NCBI GenBank assembly: GCA_917880885.1
Contig: OU862919.1
Span: forward strand, 11,054,001 to 11,118,000
DNA length: 64,000 nucleotides
Reading direction: 5' to 3'
DNA from: Limnephilus marmoratus
Taxonomy: Eukaryota > Arthropoda > Insecta > Trichoptera > Limnephilidae
In this document: positions 42,586 through 53,790 of the stretch, piece after piece
Layout: every line of letters starts with the position of its first letter
Position numbering within the stretch: position 1 is the first letter of the stretch
Translations under genes and position numbers: made by a program
The notes under the pieces: generated by a model
Databases searched by the model: none
Seen by the model: only the letters and a program-made list of their open reading frames with translations
Told to the model about the DNA's origin: nothing

Positions 42586-43559
42586 GAAAATTGTACCTTA
42601 ATTGGACTCACCTTTCTGTCATACAATAAAAAAAATAAATAAATAAAAAAATAAATAAAAAGTAAAAACTGGCTACCCTGCAGGACCCGATATATATTTC
42701 TGTACTAACTGGGTAAATAAATTAATTGTTGAGTATCATGTATCCATACATATTATTATTTTATATCTTTACTTTTACAGAAAAAAAAGTTCAATGTTGC
42801 TTTTTATAATAAGTCTACTGTTTCCAATCGTCATTTCGTCATGAACAATGAACATTCCTTAAAATTAGACATATATGTAATTGCTTGAAGAGAAATGTTC
42901 TTACACGTTGTGTTTCCCACAGTTAAAAAACCCATTCCACCCGGGGTCACAGAATTCCCCTGTGCAATTTAAAACTTTAATTTACTGTTAACATAAAAGC
43001 AACATAAATCTGTTTTTTACTTCCCTAGTGCTTATTGTACCTGTTACCATTAAAATACTACGTGTTACCATTAGGGGTATAATTGGGTTACATGTAGCAG
43101 AATCTACTTGACATTTACCAACAGAATTCTGGGGTATTCAATTTTGAACATCTCTTGCCTAGCAACAAAAGCATTAAGTAAATAACTAATCGAAAATATG
43201 TATAGCCTTGTTTTAGATCCCTCGACAGTTGGCTTGCCGACAGTTGATCCTACGGATCGTTGACCTCTCTGCAACTCTGCAAGTTAATCACTCGGACTCG
43301 GAAAGATTATTTCTGCTGTATGTCCTCATTGGCAAAGTTAGTATGCAAATAGGATTTACGGCCGTATAACAAAAGGCGATATAACTTATATCTGCAGGAG
43401 TCTTGAGTGAAAATTCGAAACACAAATATTTTTCAGAAGGAGAATGCATTGAGGATATACGACCGAATAACAAAAAATGACATAAATGCAGTTTGTTTAA
43501 GAAAATTCTACTAATAAACGCAGTCTTTTTGGACATATTATAAATTTGTGAGGCGGACA
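42586..43559. other. No gene; dispersed repeat at 43,213-43,430
   Basis: The stretch around 43,270-43,430 read in reverse (ATTTTCACTCAAGACTCCTG, ATACGGCCGTAAATCC) matches 44,797-44,880 in forward orientation, and GACAGTTGGC-like text at 43,213 resembles the 15-bp minisatellite. The ORF at 43,288-43,560 (-) therefore belongs to a repeat. Confidence 0.5.
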
Positions 43560-43868
43560 TATTATAAAAATGGGTACCGCCGCCCCCGGAACCTTTATTA
43601 GATAATCAACATCTCTGCCATAGGTCACCCCAAGTGGTTCGCTACGTTTGGTGATTTAGCAGGGGTGCCCGGGTTCATGGGGTGAGCGGATGACCAGGAC
43701 ATACTGAACCCCAGATTTCTACCCCCCCTTAAACCATTTTCCTTCCCAGAACTCTACTCTCCTTGCTTTCCTTAAAAAAACCCTCCACACAGCATCCCCA
43801 AAGATGACACAGGCCCTGAGGGAAATTGTTTTCCTCAGGGCCTCCTGTGTGGAGCTCATGTAAGAAAA
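43560..43868 (+). mobile_element. SINE-like dispersed repeat, family C (copy 6, internally deleted)
   Basis: GGGTACCGCCGCCCCCGGAA start, CACCCCAAGTGGTTCGCTAC, a jump after GGGGTGAG, then CCCTCCACACAGCATCCCCA, a doubled CCTGAGGGAAATTGTTTTCC / CAGGGCCTCCTGTGTGGAGC and a final ATGTAAGAAAAAA. Confidence 0.75.
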
Positions 43869-44331
43869 AATACGATAATTTCGGCAAATTTATAATCAAT
43901 TTAAAGGATAAAGACGACAAACTTGGTAGTGATTGTTCGGCATCCTATATTGGTAAAGCAACAAGCAATGTCAACTAGAATTAAACAGCATATTAATCGG
44001 GAATCAGTTCCGTCAAGTGAATATTCATTTTTGTTTCATTCCGCGTTCACAAGGCGTGTACAGAACTACAGAATGATAAAGAAATGAACGTTTATTCGTT
44101 ACTTCGTTTACTTATAAGTGAGGAGATCACCAGGTGATCCAGGTAAGTATAAGTTCCTTTTGAAGGTAGTGATTGAATTCGAAAATACATCTGAGGCTTC
44201 ATGAACGGAGTGTTTATTGTACAATCCAGTCATTATTGACGTTGTTTCGAAAATACTTATATTAATACAAGTATTTTGTGGTAAAGTAAAGTAAAAAATT
44301 GTAGACCGCAGGCTAAAATTTACGGTTCCAT
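43869..44331. other. No gene seen
   Basis: No coding or repeat signal recognised. Confidence 0.4.
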
Positions 44332-44433
44332 GACAGTTGGTCCGGAGACATTTGGCCCGGGACAGTTGGTCCGGCCGACAGTTCGTCCGGCTGACATTTC
44401 GTCCGGCGACAATTGGTCCGGCGACAATTGGTC
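44332..44433 (+). repeat. 15-bp minisatellite, left block
   Basis: Six to seven degenerate units of GACAATTGGTCCGGC. The complementary units form the block at 44.9-45.0 kb. Confidence 0.85.
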
Positions 44434-44444
44434 AGTATTCATTC

Positions 44445-44633
44445 AGAATTGTAACATTACTTGAAATGACTTTAGCCATATTTGATTACTATATCTGAAT
44501 AGCCAGGTACATTCTCCACATCTCCTTTCCCTCCCCACTACCTTCAGCATCACACCATACCAAAATTGGAGATGCCAAAATCTTACTGGCTCGAGACGGT
44601 TGGGAGCAGCTGGGACTCTTGTGTTATATTTAG
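44445..44633 (+). mobile_element. tRNA-headed SINE, family S (5'-truncated)
   Basis: Matches 34,500-34,690: CATTCAGAATTGTAACATTA, TATCTGAATAGCCAGGTACA, ATACCAAAATTGGAGATGCC, GGGAGCAGCTGGGACTCTTG. The head is missing. Confidence 0.75.
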
Positions 44634-44900
44634 ATATAAAAGTTATGTTATATGCAAGTAGGAATCTTTAGCGTTTTTTTGCTAAGCCGACTGCACGGAT
44701 AAGTATGTCGTATTTTGTGATTGCCGCATGCTACTTCGGAGAGTCGAAATTATTAGTAAAAATAATTAAAGTAACGTAAATAGTAAAAATAATGGATTTT
44801 CACTCAAGATGCCTTCAGATATAAGTAAACCGACTTTGGTTGTACGGCCGTACATATTCTCTTTGCATACTTACTTGAAGAAAACATCTTCTAAACTTTC

Positions 44901-45014
44901 GGCCGGACCAATTGTCGCCGGACCAATTGTCGTCGGACCAACTGTCGCCGGACCAACTGTCGCCGGACCAACTGTCGCCGGACCAAATGTCGCCGGACCA
45001 ATTGTCGGGTCACC
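44901..45014 (-). repeat. 15-bp minisatellite, right block (inverted)
   Basis: Seven units of ACCAACTGTCGCCGG, the reverse complement of the left block. Since 15 is divisible by three, the plus strand reads (VAGPT)n inside a 77-codon ORF; adjacent 44,797-44,890 is itself repeated at 43.3-43.4 kb, so the ORF is repeat-derived. Confidence 0.88.
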
Positions 45015-45467
45015 AAAATTTACAGAGTCATTGTTTATTTAAAAGGTAAATTAGTAATGATGTAGTGAAACTCTGTGTATCCAAATAAAAAATTAAAAAA
45101 TAGTGCAGTACCTACATACTAGTATTTTGTGGTTGACACGAGGCAGAATTTATGGGTTTAAAATAGGTTAACGCTTTTTAATAGGAGTAGTTAAAGGTGG
45201 CTGCTAAGCTAATTCCTGTCTCGAAATGGCCAATGTATTTTAATGAGGCTAGATGAAAGCTCGCTAACTACCGCTTAGTATGAAAGCGGGTTAGTTACTA
45301 ACTTATTTAAAATAATATTAACCACACGTTTTCTTTCCTCATTCGTGTAGAAAAATATAGTTTGCAATGATATTTACTCGTGCAAACAGTGTAAAGTTAT
45401 GTGACTACGAAAATAACAGTTAATTCTAAATAATTAGAATCAAATTGTTGAGATTAGTATTGCATCT

Positions 45468-45625
45468 AGGGAACGTACCCAGTTTAGGGGGGGGGGTCTT
45501 CAAAATGTCACGCTCCATACAAATGAGCGGCGGGTTGCTTAGGATTTTGGTCACCTGGGGGGGGGGGGGGGGGTTAAAAATTGCAAAAAGTTGGTCACGT
45601 AGTATGGGTACGTTCCCTAAAGTAG
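45468..45625. mobile_element. Small MITE-like element with internal poly-G runs
   Basis: TCTAGGGAACGTACCCAG at the left and TGGGTACGTTCCCTAAA at the right are inverted. Between them are a 10-G run (45,487-45,496) and a 17-G run (45,557-45,573), potential G-quadruplexes. Confidence 0.55.
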
Positions 45626-45654
45626 GTACGTCACAATATCTTCTTAATATATTA

Positions 45655-46323
45655 AACAAAGTCGGGTTAGTTACACCATTTATAACTCAAGAACGGCTGG
45701 ACCGATTTTTATGATCTTTTATTTGTTGGATTTATCTCCACCCCGAATAACAGAATAGCTATTAAAACGTCGGAAAATGTCACTAAAAAAAGTTATGAAG
45801 AAAATACTTTCCCTCATACATTTCGCATGGAACGAATTCTCATATTTTGAAAGAGCTGCAGAAATATTGTGATAAGTATAATTTTGAATAGTGAGTGAAT
45901 TCCACAAATACAAAAACGTCAAATGTCATTGCACTAATCGTTTTGCTATCGTTCCATTTAATGCTGCCCCTCTTTCTTACACACCAAATGACAACAGTCG
46001 AAAATGAGACAAACGGTGAACGTACGTCTACATCCTCCCAAAGGAAAATACAATAATAATAATATAATAAATCTCCATCACACGTATAAAGAAAATGAAA
46101 CGCAATTCCCGTAAAGTGGAAAAGTAAGAAAATCACAAAATCCGTACACAACGCCATCTCTGATACTGACAAAAACAAAACACGGACAGTTGTTGCGCAT
46201 CGATAATTGCTTCATTGTGTAATTTTTAACTTAATAAAAAAACTGAATTTAATTCAGCTAATAAGTTAACACAACAACCGTTATTAATTCTGAGGCGGTA
46301 TGAAGTTCACCGGGTCAGCTAGT
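45655..46323 (-). mobile_element. RTE-type retroposon copy (reverse)
   Basis: Left: CAAAGTCGGGTTAGTTACAC, ATAACTCAAGAACGGCTGGA, CCGATTTTTATGATC, the reverse of the 3' signature at 8.45 kb. Right end: GGCGGTATGAAGTTCACCGG GTCAGCTAG, the reverse of a CTAGCTGACCCGG head. Probably a complete non-autonomous copy of about 670 bp. Confidence 0.65.
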
Positions 46324-46462
46324 TATGAATATAATAAAATTCTGGTTTACCGTTACCAATTTTGATAATTATGCATCGCAAAATAAATTCAAATTGCTTG
46401 ACTTTGAAAACGGTGAAATAACAAATATCTACATGTAGCGAAATAGACTAATTATAAAATGA

Positions 46463-47000
46463 CTAGCGAGTGCTCGGCATGCGTTGCAATGACGTTTAAA
46501 TAAATATATTGTTTCTTCCTGCGTGTCCTTTCCCATGCGTCCCCGTTCAAACCCCCGTTCCCCTCCCGCATCCACCACCCCACCCGCGTTCCCCTGTTCC
46601 ACGAAATCCCTCCCTCCCACGTTTCCCTTCCTCTACCCCTCCCGCCTTCCCTCCCTTCTGCTTAACTATATCAAACACACACATCTTTCCGACTACTCGC
46701 ACGCCACCTATTGTAAACTTTTTATTCAAATTTCATAATTACAGAAATCACAATTGTTATATATAAATCTTCACCAGCGTGCGTATAACAAATCACCAAA
46801 GTTTCACAGCAATAGGATGAATGGTGTTGGAAATAATTTAATTAATATACATTTTCAAATAATTTCATTAACTCAACATTCTATATATAAACCTTCAAGA
46901 ACGTGCGCATAACAAATCACAAAAGTTTAATTGCAATCGGATCAATGGTACAGGAACGCATACGGGACAAATAAAGAAAAATCGTTTTTGTATATGTATA
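46463..47000 (+). mobile_element. RTE-type retroposon copy with pyrimidine tract
   Basis: CTAGCGAGTGCTCGGCATGC head, AATATATTGTTTCTTCCTGC, C-rich tract at about 46,540-46,665, then two rounds of a 3' segment (ACAAATCACCAAAGTTTCAC and ACAAATCACAAAAGTTTAAT, each followed by CAAT(A/C)GGAT(G/C)AATGGT), and a terminal GACAAATAAAGAAAAATCG. Confidence 0.6.
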
Positions 47001-47214
47001 AAAATATGGGGTTTGATGTGCAAACTAACCACATAAATAATAAATTGATATTATTCATAATCAGTCCAGCAATAAAAGTGTGAATTTTGCATTTTTCTTA
47101 AAGGATAATTTATTTCACAATTCATGTCCAATAAATTAGGAACCCTTAGTCGTTGTGAACTGTTATTCGTTGTGACATTTTCGATAAAACCTCTATCGAT
47201 CGACCATGCTAAAT
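47001..47214. other. No gene seen
   Basis: Short interval without features. Confidence 0.4.
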
Positions 47215-47385
47215 ACCCTGGACGTACCGTAAATATGCTATATGTGTTATTTTTAAACGGTAAATCGTGAAAAAACACAATTTTTTAAATAAAATTTGCT
47301 TGCCTACCGTGGGATTATAAACCCGCGACCTTCGAACTCGGAGTCGAGAACCTAATTCCTCGACCACGGAGGAGGAGGCCGTGAG
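47215..47385 (-). mobile_element. tRNA-headed SINE, family S (head half)
   Basis: Reverse copy of head and first body part: GTACCGTAAATATGCTATAT, TTTAAATAAAATTTGCTTGC and the tRNA-like head with GACCTTCGAACTCGGAGTCG and TTCCTCGACCACGGAGG. Confidence 0.75.
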
Positions 47386-47627
47386 ATGCGCGCACGTGAC
47401 CTTTATTAATAAAATCAGAATATTCAGATGAGTGGGATTGTAATGTATTACGACACTTAATTTACTGCATGGCTTCGCCCGGCTATGTAATTTTCCTGTC
47501 AGCATGTTTAAAAAAAAACTTTCAATCTATTAATAATTGATCACTTCCACAATATGTATTCAATATTATATTTTTTTATTCTACCTACATTCCTTTTTTT
47601 CTTACCTCCCAAAAACTATATACATAC

Positions 47628-47846
47628 CTAGTTATTTGTAAGGGTGAGTGATACAGGATTTAATTTTCTGACTTTAAATTCTTTGAATATGAGTTCAGAT
47701 GGACATAAAAATAATTTCTTTAATATTATTTTAATTATTAGTTTTTGCGCAATGTAGAGAGATTGAGTGTGAGTTTTATAGGCGCCCCCCCATCCTATTA
47801 TATCATATTGGATTATGGATTGACAGAAATCGTTATGTTGACGCAA
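47628..47846 (-). pseudogene. Non-LTR retrotransposon, post-polymerase fragment
   Basis: Minus-strand frame: SIIQYDIIGWGGAYKTHTQS, LYIAQKLIIKIILKKLFLCP and SELIFKEFKVRKLNPV. It aligns with the plus-strand fragment near 9.37-9.45 kb (LIYGIIGWGASYKNNLNP...) and so belongs to the same LINE family. No stop in 72 codons, but both ends are truncated. Confidence 0.7.
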
Positions 47847-47849
47847 CTA

Positions 47850-48116
47850 TATACATGTATTCCTTCCTGCTTTCAAAACCTACCCTGTCTGATAATATGT
47901 GCCAATATTAACCACCCGCAGCTTAGTGGAACAATAACTCCCAAGGAACAATTAGACTGTTGGAGAAACAAAGTGCAATGAACATTGAACAACTGTTGTA
48001 GGAGTTGATCTCTCGGCTCTTTAATATCGATTCGTGCGGAGATTTGTGCATGTGCTCAGTCAAGTGGTTTATCGGCGGCGTGATAACGTAATAAGAATCT
48101 GCTAAGGGAATTACGG
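47850..48116. other. No gene seen
   Basis: Sequence leading into the tandem array; no recognisable coding signal. Confidence 0.4.
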
Positions 48117-48668
48117 TGAGTCCCTTCCAGTGTCCACTGTTCACATATCCCCATAGTGTGTAGAAAAGAAACTCCATATTTTTTTAAATTTAAAAAGCCG
48201 TAATTACTGATTACAGTTCAATTGATCAGTCGGATTCCCTTCCAGTGTCCACTGTTTACATATCCCTATAGTTGTATCATATTGAAACGACATATTTTTT
48301 AAAATTAAAAAACCATAATTAGTGATTACAGTTCAATTGACAAGTCAGATTTCCTTCCAGTGTCCACTGTTCACATATCCCCATAGTTGTGTCATATTGA
48401 AACGCCATATTTTATTTATTAAAAAAGCCATAATTACTGATTACAGTTCAATTGACGAGTCAGATTTCCTTCTGGTGTTCACTGTTCGCATATCCCCATA
48501 GTTAAACGACATATTTTATGTATTAAAAAAACCATAATTACTGATTACAGTTCAATTGACGAGTCAAATTCCCTTCCAGTGTCCACTGTTCACATATCCC
48601 CATAGTTGTGTAATATTGAAATGACATATTTTTTTTATTTAAAAGAGCCATAATTACTGATTACAAGC
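48117..48668 (+). repeat. Tandem array, five units of about 115 bp
   Basis: CCTTCCAGTGTCCACTGTTC begins at 48,122, 48,237, 48,352, 48,468 (variant) and 48,570, giving periods of 115, 115, 116 and 102 bp. Each unit has CATATCCCCATAGTTG, GAAACGACATATTTT and AATTACTGATTACAGTTCAA. The fourth unit has a 14-bp deletion. Confidence 0.95.
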
Positions 48669-49262
48669 CAATTAATTCGCAATCCATTTGCGACTATACA
48701 TTATGTCAATAAAATAATATCGGTACACCCAAGTATAAAAACCTTCAATTTCACATAAAATATTTTCAGTAATATTTATCACATTTCATATCATAAAAAA
48801 ACATATACATCTCTCAAAAACAGCCTTCCAAATGGACGAGACCATTAGCCATAAAGCCCCAAACGAGTATCAGAATGAAAGGGTGGGAAGGGTTGGTTGT
48901 AGGAGTGGATAAAGGGAGCGAGTGAGTTCACTCCCCGACCCCAACTCAGTACTTATCTGCTGTGAAGCGGTAAAGCCTTTTTATTGATCCTGAGCATGTT
49001 ACTTTTCTTCGGGTTCCGCTTTCATAAAACATATTTATGTTTTCTGCAATAATAATTGTCAAATACTCGTAACTTTGTGAAAATATCATCAAACAAAATA
49101 CCAATTTCGATTATCTGTGCTATGCGTTGGTTCTACGCAAAATCTGATTTAATGAACTCAAATTCGCTTTGAATTTTAGGTTCCTTGACAACTCAGAATC
49201 ATGCAATTTCAACACCCTTTTGAAAAGTATGAAAAAATTGAAAAATAGCTCATAACCTAACC
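48669..49262. other. No gene seen
   Basis: 48,830-48,990 is somewhat GC-richer but has no open frame or splice structure that I can support. Confidence 0.4.
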
Positions 49263-49420
49263 CAGAGGTCGGCAGTTTGTCAAGTGAAAAGAGTCATGGA
49301 AACAGGATAACAAAAGTACCAGAGAGCCGCATATATATAATACACATATATTATGTATAGGATATGGACAACATTGCAAGGAGCCGCATGCGGCTCGCGA
49401 GCCGCTTATTCTTACCCCTG
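49263..49420. mobile_element. hAT-type MITE, 158 bp, 8-bp target duplication
   Basis: Ends CAGAGGTCGG and, in reverse, CAGGGGTAAG, flanked by ACCTAACC at 49,255-49,262 and 49,421-49,428. It contains GAGCCGCATGCGGCTCGCGA near the right end, as many insect hAT MITEs do. No ORF. Confidence 0.85.
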
Positions 49421-49681
49421 ACCTAACCTAACGTAACCTATTCCAATTTTTAATATGTTTTTTCATCAATTCAATAACTTTTCAAAGGAGGTGTTGAAGT
49501 TGCATAATTCTGAGTTGTCTGATCACCGAATTTTATTGTCATTATCAAAATTGGAACTGATTGTTTGAAGAATTCGGACAAGCGATAAAGTACATACAAT
49601 TAATATTACATTTTAACTGTTTTTTTTTTTTAGAAAAATGAAACAATTCGACTTTGTATAAACCACTTATATGATGCGCAA

Positions 49682-49725
49682 ATCCGACCGGTTTCGGAAC
49701 AAACGTTCCTTCGTCAGGGAAAGTT
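49682..49725 (-). ncRNA. Hammerhead-ribozyme motif (Penelope type)
   Basis: Minus strand: TCC, CTGACGA (49,717-49,711), helix II GGAAC-gttt-GTTCC (5 bp perfect), GAAA (49,695-49,692), C, CG loop, GTC, GGA. CUGANGA allows the C, and GUC is the canonical cleavage triplet; helix I is 3 bp. Flanking text (GACTTTGTATAAACCACTTA, TTTGACAGTT) matches that around the 12.25 kb motif. Confidence 0.72.
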
Positions 49726-49959
49726 TATACTAATTTGACAGTTTCGAACAATGTTTTATTATTTTTTTTTTTAAATCGAAATTACAATACCTCGTGATTT
49801 TGGAAGGTTGTGCTACTTTTAATAATTAATATCAACATGATTCAGAATCAGAACTGTTAGGCAACTCAATCGACTTAGAAATATAGAAAATTCATTTTTA
49901 AATTTAGTTTTTTTGGCCCGTTTACAAATAATTTTTTTTTGTAAAAATGTGAAAGATAT

Positions 49960-50100
49960 GAAGAGTCAGATACCTTCCAACCTTTTCCTACCCCATCTAT
50001 TTTCAATCCCCACCACCTCATGCGTCATAACACAACTTACCCAATTCGGGTTGCGTTGCGATAGTACCTATCACTGGCTCCGGAAAGATGGGATAGTGAA
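49960..50100 (+). mobile_element. tRNA-headed SINE tail fragment, diverged
   Basis: TTCCAACCTTTTCCTACCCC, CAATCCCCACCACCTCATGC and CCCAATTCGGGTTGCGTTGC, CACTGGCTCCGGAAAG correspond to the family S tail with many changes. Confidence 0.5.
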
Positions 50101-50347
50101 AAAAGCTATAAACATAGGTGCACAAAGTGCATAAGTATTTAGTATGTTTATCGCAAGGATAAAAGAAAGCGCAGTCTATTGAAGCACGGAAAATTCCCCT
50201 TTGTGAAATTAATAACTTGACGAAGGCTTTTGTCAAATTATTAAGATAAAAGCCTTGTACTTATACAGAGTGTTAAGGAACGTACTTGAATTACTTTAAC
50301 CAGTGATTCGCAAGATGATTTGGAGTAAAAAATGTAAACGATTTTTT

Positions 50348-50570
50348 TAACAGATCTGGTCACCAAACACGGCTTAAGCCATTTCAAGCAATGTTTCAAT
50401 TCTGAATTGCAGTTTTACACCAGGGCGATACTGAGAGTATCTTTTGCTCTGGAACGTGCCGCAAATACACTAAATATTATTTTTAAATGAATTAATTGTG
50501 AAATAACAGAAATTAATCAAATAAAATTTATTTGCGCACGCAGGGATTCGATCCCGCGACCTTCAGAACT
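50348..50570 (-). mobile_element. tRNA-headed SINE, family S
   Basis: Starts AGATCTGGTCACCAAACACG, passes GAGAGTATCTTTTGCTCTGG and ATTTATTTGCGCACGCAGGG, and ends in GATTCGATCCCGCGACCTTC of the tRNA-like head. The piece is preceded at 50,290-50,343 by a half of the TAACCAGTGATTC MITE. Confidence 0.75.
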
Positions 50571-52445
50571 TATCAAAAAAAGAAAAAGAAAAAACTTCTC
50601 ATATAAGAAGAAACTTATCAAGAAAAGTACCGACACGCCAGTGGCGGTATCTATGTAACATTAAAACATATTTGCAATAGTGTCAAAAGCCAGAGAGAAA
50701 ATCAGCAAATACGTTTATACGGAAAACACCGCCTGGTTTTCTCTTAACACTCTGTGTATACACTAGTGGACTTAAGTATGGACACTTTTCGAGATTTCTT
50801 GTATCTTGTTGTTTGCCTTATAAAAAAACAACTTATTTTGCTACGGAACCCTTCTTAGTTTTTTTTTCATGTTCCTTTAGTTGATTAATAAAAGTACCAT
50901 ACGATATGCCATATGGTGATTCAAAATTCTTATCACTCTTTATGAGAAATGGGAGCAAACGCTGTTAAAACAACCAATTTTTGAGAACAATGTTTTTGAG
51001 TTTTGGCAATCCTACAATGTCACGTCTTCTGTCTAAACCATAGATTCCCAACCTTTTTTTGCCCACCGCCCACTTTGAGAATATTTTTTTTTCTAGCGCC
51101 CCCCAAGTCGTAAATCTGGAACAGCAATTATCGTCACGATTATATTTACCATACCAGGGGGGGGGGGGGGGGGGGGTGATAATGGGATGGGGCAAGATGG
51201 TTTTTTTTAATTTTTTTTTATTGTTTATTTTTTTTGGTGACCAACTCAGAATGAAACCAACTCAGAAGCACCTCATAAAGGTCATTAAGAGTGATGATAA
51301 AAAATGTTTAAATAGGTTAAGTTAGGTTAGGGTTGCCGGCTATTACAAAATAATTTTTCCATAGCTTTTAATGACCTTTCTGAGGTGTTTCTGAGTTGGT
51401 TTCATTCTGAGTTGGCATGGAATCTTTCTGAATTATTTTTATTCATTTTACTTGTCTTTTATTGCTCAAAAAGATTACACTTGTGCAGTAATTCAAGTGA
51501 CTCGCTACAGTGGTATTGTAGACCAATTTCCGTACTTTGATGTCTAACTTTCCCTTTATCCTACATAAGAAATTAAACTTTTCCGCAATTTTTTTATTTA
51601 ATATTTCAAAGTTAGTGTTTAGTTTTAATTTGTTATCGATTATGATTCCTAAGTATTGAATTTATTCTGCTTCTTCAATATTTTGATTGGCTATATTTAG
51701 GGTAGTAATTTCGTTGAGTTTCTTCTCTACTACCATGAATTTACTTTTAGTTACATTTACATTCAGTTATTTCGGAGAAAGTAAACTTTAATATATAGAT
51801 AATACAGAAGTATTCTTTAATAGAAATTCGCTTTGTATTTTTGACAATGCATCTTCGATATTATTTGCTATAATATATAAAAGTGTGTCATCAGCAGAAT
51901 TTTGATAGAACAGTACTTTAGGCACTTCACTATACTAAATAAATAGGAGCGGTCCCAACACAAATCCTTGAGGAACTCCTAGGTTTAGTTGTTGTTCTTC
52001 AGATATAGCATCTCCAATTTTGGTTCTTTGTTTTCTATTTCAATTTCATTTTCATTATTAGTATTTCTCTGTCTATCGTTTCAAAAACACGTCAAACACG
52101 TCTAAAATCAAAGAACACTACTATAATGATTTACTTCCTATCCATACTGGTTTTCCATTATGAATATTTGTTTCTAAACCCAGATTGCTGTTTTACAAGA
52201 ATGTTATTTTTTTCAATAAATTTACTCATGTGTTCTTTAACTATGGATTCTAGTAATTGTGTATATTTAGGTAAACCATTGATTGGTCTGAGGACTTCGA
52301 AATTTTTAGAATTTATTATTTTGGACAGTTTTCCATGACTGCGGAAAAATTCCCTTTAACAAATTTATCAATGCAACTAATCTGTCTCCTATAGCTGGCA
52401 GTGCATCTTTAATTATGCCTATAGTAATTCCAGACAACGATGATT

Positions 52446-52790
52446 TTTTTTTTTTTTTTTTATTGTATATTTTATTTAGATATAAAATTTGACATCTTAT
52501 ATCTAATGTTATCTTTTCTATGACTACTACAATATTATTTACTACCTACTGACTAAAATTTGGACTTTACAACATTAAGACATAATCCACGAAAAACTGC
52601 AAGACTTTTAGCCTCCTTAACATTTACAGGGAGTTCATTGAACATTTTAAAACCTTTATAATAAATATTATTTTGTGTTCCCGATAAATTTGTTTTAGCT
52701 AACAATGAACTGTACTGTTGATTCTAACATTATTCAACATATAATCAGGTAACATTTTATTTTTTAACTTATATTTGCGTTATCGTATTA
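52446..52790 (-). pseudogene. LINE 3' tail inserted in the left arm
   Basis: The 18-T run at 52,446-52,463 is the poly-A tail on the minus strand. The right arm reads straight through this position (near 57,605-57,615), so the insertion happened after the palindrome formed. The fragment encodes only short pieces (ILNVRINSTVH-like) of a LINE end. Confidence 0.6.
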
Positions 52791-53223
52791 AAAATTTTCA
52801 TTAAATACTCACTATTATCTGAAAATATTATTATTCTCTCTTCTTTCTGATGATTGCGAAGAAGTATCTGTGTCTAATGAAATGCTCTTATTTATGTTTT
52901 CGACACTTAGTATAAAATTTGGCTATTTTAGTTTTATCATCTTCAACTCCATCGGGGAATCGAACTTCCTTAATGTTTTCCCCCTGTTTACCGCTTATAA
53001 TTTCTTTAAGTTTAGTCTGCATTTTTCTTGAATCACTTTGAGGGGTAATAATTTTTTGCCTAAAATACGAATTTTTGGTATGTTTTATTTCTGTACTTAG
53101 GTGCTTTCCCACCTTTCTTCTGTAAATTGTATTTTACAGGCTTTATAAGCTGTATCCCTTTGTTTTTTTAGAAGATGAAGGATTTCGTAGGATTACCATT
53201 TATTTGTATCTTTTAATATACTA

Positions 53224-53790
53224 CTAGCTGGTTCCCGGCATGCGTCGCTATGCCATTTTCAAAGAAATAAATTGTTTCTCCCTACATATCCTTTCCGTGC
53301 GTCCCTGTTACCCTCCCGCATTCTCTTCCCCTCCCGCGTTCCCTATCCACCTTCCCCGCCTATCCCTTCCCTTCTTCCACTTCCCCATCCCGCCAACCCC
53401 CCTCCCGCATTCTATATATTCAGTCCCAGTACATTCAGTTTTCAAACAGCTCGCGTACCACCTATTACAATTTTTTATTCAAATTTTCGCTTTTCATACA
53501 ATACAAATATTCATTTTTATATATTATAAGACAATCAATCAAATTTGGTACCTAACATAGGTGTCTATTTAAAATATCTATAAATTAAAAAATCCATAGA
53601 TAATTCTTTTTTTACAAAAAAAAAACATTCAAAAACACAGTTCAATTTCGTCAAACGCGCGAACTGTCAAACGTGCGAAGTTAAGAATTTTTCTGAAATT
53701 GTCCAATTTTTTGCGCAATTTTCTTAATTTTTCTTTCCGTAAGAATCTTCTACAAAGTATTAGGAAACTTAAAAAAATATATATGAAATG
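53224..53790 (+). mobile_element. RTE-type retroposon copy, shared by both arms (left arm)
   Basis: CTAGCTGGTTCCCGGCATGC head, pyrimidine tract at about 53,300-53,410, CAGTACATTCAGTTTTCAAA body, and an end with AATGAAGGCGTGACCAAGGG. Its mirror at the same relative place is 56,540-57,117. Confidence 0.75.

Noticed and set aside
43288..43560. 90-codon minus-strand ORF with a receptor-like text (AFCYTAVNPICIL)
   Set aside because: Part of it is repeated at 44.80-44.88 kb beside minisatellite sequence, so it belongs to a dispersed repeat; no splice sites or other receptor features support it.
48830..48990. Possible exon in a GC-richer patch
   Set aside because: No frame shows a recognisable domain and no paired splice sites give a coding exon consistent with the receptor's missing TM3-TM4 segment.
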